Positions 5,414 to 7,582 of a stretch of 7,582 nt of DNA are shown here, in pieces. The notes beneath the pieces are model-generated. The model was given only the letters and a program-made list of their open reading frames with translations. It searched no databases and was not told the origin of the DNA. Numbering within the stretch: the first letter of the stretch is position 1; the number at the start of each line of letters is the position of its first letter. The position numbers and the translations under genes were made by a program. The stretch lies in assembly GCA_023418095.1 (NCBI GenBank), contig JAEZDL010000238.1, forward strand, positions 1-7,582, written 5' to 3'. This DNA is from Bacteroidota bacterium. GTDB lineage: Bacteria; Bacteroidota; Bacteroidia; Flavobacteriales_F; PHOS-HE28.

Positions 5414-7582
5414 CAGCCCGCCAGTGTTGAGATCGACCTCCGTCAATCCGCCGAGGGGGATAAACTGGAAGTGTACATGAGGCCGTCGGACATTTCCTTC
5501 GACGGATTCGTAACGGCACTTTCCTACGGGATCAAGTGGCCTCTTTCTTCCGGTGCGACCCTGGGTGCCCAGGAGCTACCCTGCCCCAGTGGAATACCCT
5601 TCGCGCAATTCAACACCCTCACCAACGGGGGGTTCCAATACACGTTGTACTTGGCCGAAGGCACCACGCCGCTCAGCACCGCTTGCCCAGGTCAGGAATG
5701 GATACCTGGTCAGTGGCGTTTGGTACATCGCATCGCGATCAACAATGCTACCGGATGTACACCCTTCCAACTGGGTGATGACGTCTTCGCATCCGCACAG
5801 ACCTTCATCCCTTACATGGAATTGGCCACCACTCCGATCGCGATCGATTATTGTGGTGACGGTGAAGGCTGCACACGTTTGCTGATCACCGAACCCACCC
5901 CCGCTTACATCGGTGACCCAAACGGTGCCTGCGCTGAGGATTGCCTGGGCCAGCCAGGCGGCACCACCCTCCCGGGCAGCCCCTGCGATGATGGCAACCC
6001 CCTCACCACCAATGATGCCTATGATGCGAATTGCGACTGCCTTGGTGAGGACTGCAACGGCACCGTAGGTGGCACCGTTCTGCCGGGAGCTTCCTGCGAT
6101 GACGGTGATGCCTGCACCACCGGTGATACGATCGATGCCAACTGCGACTGCGTGGGCACCTTTGCCGATGCCGATGGTGATGGCACCTGCGATGCTAATG
6201 ACCTGTGCGCTGGAGGACCCGAACCCGGTACCGCTTGCGATGATGGCGATGAGGATACCGAAAATGACCAGATCAATTCCTCATGCGATTGTGTAGGTAC
6301 TCCGGTGGGTGAACCTGATTGCCTTGGTGTGATCGGCGGACCTGCCATCGCCGGTACCCCCTGCAATGATCAGAATGATTGCACCATCAACGATCTGTGG
6401 GACGTGAACTGCGATTGTGTTGGCACTTTCGAGGACAGTGACCAGGACGGAGTATGCGATGCCGATGATCTCTGCCCGGGCGGACCCGAGCCAGGCACCC
6501 TGTGTGATGATCTGGATCCCTGCACTATCAATGATGTGATCGGTACCAACTGCCTGTGCGCCGGTACCTTCCAGGACACCGATGCCGATGGCACCTGCGA
6601 TGCGGACGATGTATGCGCCGGCGGACCGGAACCAGGCACCCCATGCGATGATGGCAATGCCAGCACCGAAGATGACGTCGTGACCGCCAACTGCGAATGC
6701 GAAGGCACCCCGATCACCGTATTCGACTGCCCAGCTTTGGAAGCCAACATCGGTGATGCCTGCGACGATTCCGATCCCAATACCGAAGATGATACCGTGA
6801 ACGCCAACTGCGAATGCGTGGGCACACCCGTTGAAGTATTCGACTGCCCGCAGTTCGAGGCCAACATCGGCGATCCCTGCGATGATGGGAATTCCGAGAC
6901 TTTCGGCGATGCCTACAACTCGGATTGCGAATGCGTAGGTGTACCGGCCGGTTCAGCGGTGCTCACCATGGAGGTGCAGACCGATGCCAACGGCAACCAG
7001 ACCACCTGGGAGATCATGGAACAGGGCACCGAAACGGTGGTATGCTCCGGCGGACCTTACGCCAGCAGCGCCGTGGTGACCCAGAACTGCACCGTGCCCA
7101 ACGGCTGCTACATGCTCAAGGTGTACGACAGTGCCGGTGATGGCATGGCCAGCGGGAACAATGGCGGCTACATCCTTCGTATGGCCGGTGCCAATGGAGC
7201 ACGCATCATCGACAACCGCCGCAACTTCCTCAGCGGAAGCGAGAGCGCGATCGCCAATGACCAGGGCTTCTGCCTGCCATTGAGCGATGACCGTGTGATC
7301 TATACCAGCTGCGACAAGCTCGATTGGCTGAGCAACGAGTTCATCGTGGCCAGCCTCGATCCAGAAGTAAGCGCCGAATGGGTGAATAGTGGCACCAACA
7401 GCCAGCAGGACAATAACTCGGGTTATGAATTCTGGTTCTTCGACCCCAATGGCACATACAGCTTCCGCTGGTTCCGTGCGCATAACACCTCGCATGGCTA
7501 TGGCACAGGCCCGGCCCGCGCTGCGCACCTGCGCATCAACAACTGGCTGGCCACTTACCACATCCCCACCGGTGTGCTCATG
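5330..7582 (+). CDS. Secreted Cys/Asp-rich repeat protein, 3' end missing
   Basis: An ATG at 5330 opens a frame of 751 codons with no stop to the end of the window, so the C terminus is unknown. The start is supported by the basic and hydrophobic signal peptide that follows at once (residues 1-28). Residues 29 to about 177 form a beta-sandwich-like domain with L-E-V-Y-M-R-P-x-x-x-F-x-G-F-V and Y-G-I-K-W-P. Residues 205-537 hold eight Cys- and Asp-rich units and three thrombospondin type 3 motifs. From 538 onward there is a region with T-T-W-E-I, G-C-Y-M-L-K-V-Y-D-S-A-G-D-G-M, T-S-C-D-K-L-D-W, and Y-E-F-W-F-F-D-P-N-G, a set I recognise from large secreted Flavobacteriales proteins of unknown role. 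In those, a type IX sorting signal often ends the protein; it cannot be seen here. No membrane span, lipobox or enzyme motif is visible. The product is probably a calcium-stabilised surface or matrix protein. It lies 92 bases after gene 1 on the same strand. Confidence 0.93.
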   Translation, partial: MKRLRLRTWLGQALLLVCLSTLSIPSMAQPASVEIDLRQSAEGDKLEVYMRPSDISFDGFVTALSYGIKWPLSSGATLGAQELPCPSGIPFAQFNTLTNGGFQYTLYLAEGTTPLSTACPGQEWIPGQWRLVHRIAINNATGCTPFQLGDDVFASAQTFIPYMELATTPIAIDYCGDGEGCTRLLITEPTPAYIGDPNGACAEDCLGQPGGTTLPGSPCDDGNPLTTNDAYDANCDCLGEDCNGTVGGTVLPGASCDDGDACTTGDTIDANCDCVGTFADADGDGTCDANDLCAGGPEPGTACDDGDEDTENDQINSSCDCVGTPVGEPDCLGVIGGPAIAGTPCNDQNDCTINDLWDVNCDCVGTFEDSDQDGVCDADDLCPGGPEPGTLCDDLDPCTINDVIGTNCLCAGTFQDTDADGTCDADDVCAGGPEPGTPCDDGNASTEDDVVTANCECEGTPITVFDCPALEANIGDACDDSDPNTEDDTVNANCECVGTPVEVFDCPQFEANIGDPCDDGNSETFGDAYNSDCECVGVPAGSAVLTMEVQTDANGNQTTWEIMEQGTETVVCSGGPYASSAVVTQNCTVPNGCYMLKVYDSAGDGMASGNNGGYILRMAGANGARIIDNRRNFLSGSESAIANDQGFCLPLSDDRVIYTSCDKLDWLSNEFIVASLDPEVSAEWVNSGTNSQQDNNSGYEFWFFDPNGTYSFRWFRAHNTSHGYGTGPARAAHLRINNWLATYHIPTGVLM
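5414..5860 (+). other. N-terminal beta-sandwich-like domain of gene 2
   Basis: The mature protein begins with an alternation of strand-like segments: L-E-V-Y-M-R-P, F-D-G-F-V-T-A-L-S-Y-G-I-K-W-P, F-Q-Y-T-L-Y-L-A, and W-R-L-V-H-R-I-A-I. I have seen this order directly after the signal peptide of other large secreted Flavobacteriales proteins. The layout of paired strands with F-x-G-x-V resembles cohesin-like sandwiches, but this is a shape argument only and the family remains unnamed here. Confidence 0.45.
6158..6208 (+). other. Thrombospondin type 3 motif 1
   Basis: The translation contains D-A-D-G-D-G-T-C-D-A-N-D-L-C, a calcium-binding D-x-D-x-D-G loop closed by two Cys. It stands between repeat units 2 and 3 of the array. 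Confidence 0.85.
6425..6475 (+). other. Thrombospondin type 3 motif 2
   Basis: The translation contains D-S-D-Q-D-G-V-C-D-A-D-D-L-C, the best match of the three to the calcium-binding consensus. It stands between repeat units 4 and 5. Confidence 0.87.
6566..6616 (+). other. Thrombospondin type 3 motif 3
   Basis: The translation contains D-T-D-A-D-G-T-C-D-A-D-D-V-C. It stands between repeat units 5 and 6 and is followed by the same G-G-P-E-P-G-T start as the other two. Confidence 0.85.
6941..7582 (+). other. C-terminal region of gene 2 (cut by window end)
   Basis: After the repeats the protein changes to a mixed beta-rich sequence with few Cys. The first part (to about 7280) has T-T-W-E-I, a C-S-G-G-P-Y turn and G-C-Y-M-L-K-V-Y-D-S-A-G-D-G-M, a motif common in exported Flavobacteriales proteins. 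The second part has T-S-C-D-K-L-D-W, I-V-A-S-L-D, Y-E-F-W-F-F-D-P-N-G-T-Y-S-F and the aromatic R-W-F-R. I know the combination but no function or family name for it. The frame is still open at the last base. Confidence 0.6.

Larger units (their letters stand above)
5942..6940 (+). repeat. Eight-unit Cys/Asp-rich repeat array with interleaved calcium motifs
   Basis: Each unit has G-x-x-C-(D/N)-D followed after about 12-17 residues by (N/S/D)-C-x-C-x-G. Approximate units are 5942-6046, 6050-6157, 6209-6298, 6299-6424, 6476-6565, 6617-6706, 6707-6823 and 6824-6940. The last two are exactly 117 bases each and share gtattcgactgccc and gccaacatcgg, so they are the clearest tandem duplication. Units 3, 5 and 6 each begin G-G-P-E-P-G-T and follow a thrombospondin type 3 motif. 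The array is strongly acidic and Cys rich, which fits an extracellular calcium-bound, disulfide-linked stalk. Confidence 0.88.

Noticed and set aside
5553..5885. A 110-codon + strand frame inside gene 2
   Set aside because: It is out of frame with gene 2 and its translation is Pro/Ser/Arg rich without motif, so it is a shadow.
6370..6867. A 165-codon minus-strand frame with internal repeats
   Set aside because: The apparent repeats (S-Q-L-A, P-G-S-G-P-P) are the reverse complement of the Cys/Asp-rich units of gene 2.
6953..7561. A 202-codon minus-strand open frame
   Set aside because: It lies opposite gene 2 in the codon-aligned frame; its Ala/Val/His-rich translation reflects the sense codons. 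Gene 2 is supported by a signal peptide and repeats.
1..7582. Insertion sequences, CRISPR arrays, tRNA or rRNA
   Set aside because: All repeats found lie in frame inside coding sequence and vary as protein modules do; I saw no spacer-repeat pattern, transposase motif or terminal inverted repeats, and only 92 bases are non-coding.

Overview
The window holds two large secreted proteins on the + strand of what is very probably a member of the Bacteroidota, most likely a Flavobacteriales-type genome with a slightly GC-rich composition. The evidence is the domain set: choice-of-anchor J, lamin tail, GEVED, Ig-like modules with a Cys near the start and a YSW/YLWSP core, thrombospondin type 3 motifs, and long tails without membrane segments. 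There are no RNA genes, mobile elements, CRISPR arrays or enzymes of metabolism. Order and genus cannot be fixed from this sequence.

Region 1 (1-5237) is the 3' part of one giant gene; its start lies upstream of the window. The visible 1744 residues read: choice-of-anchor J domain, one Ig-like domain, then a B-C-A series of Ig-like modules repeated about every 1.29 kb, a short Ca-binding and Cys-rich linker, and a C-terminal domain of about 245 residues ending in a tandem dockerin-like repeat. The three C-type Ig modules appear to be split at the same loop, and each carries a different cargo domain: a lamin tail domain, an unnamed beta-rich domain, and a GEVED domain. This is the most notable structure in the window.

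Region 2 (5238-5329) is a 92-base gap after a double stop (TAA TGA). It contains a perfect 10-bp hairpin without a T-tract and no promoter that I can recognise.

Region 3 (5330-7582) is the 5' part of a second gene, still open at the window edge. It encodes a clear signal peptide, an N-terminal beta-sandwich-like domain, eight Cys- and Asp-rich repeats interleaved with three thrombospondin type 3 motifs, and the beginning of a C-terminal region of a type seen in secreted Flavobacteriales proteins. Cys content of a repeat unit predicts whether a Ca-binding motif follows it.

The two genes share a module: gene 1 carries one copy of the Cys-rich unit that gene 2 carries eight times. Both products are probably exported and act at or beyond the cell surface as adhesins, matrix proteins or scaffold parts. 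No catalytic domain is visible in either, and the export route (type IX secretion would be the expectation) is inferred, because no canonical type IX C-terminal signal is seen in gene 1 and the C terminus of gene 2 is outside the window.
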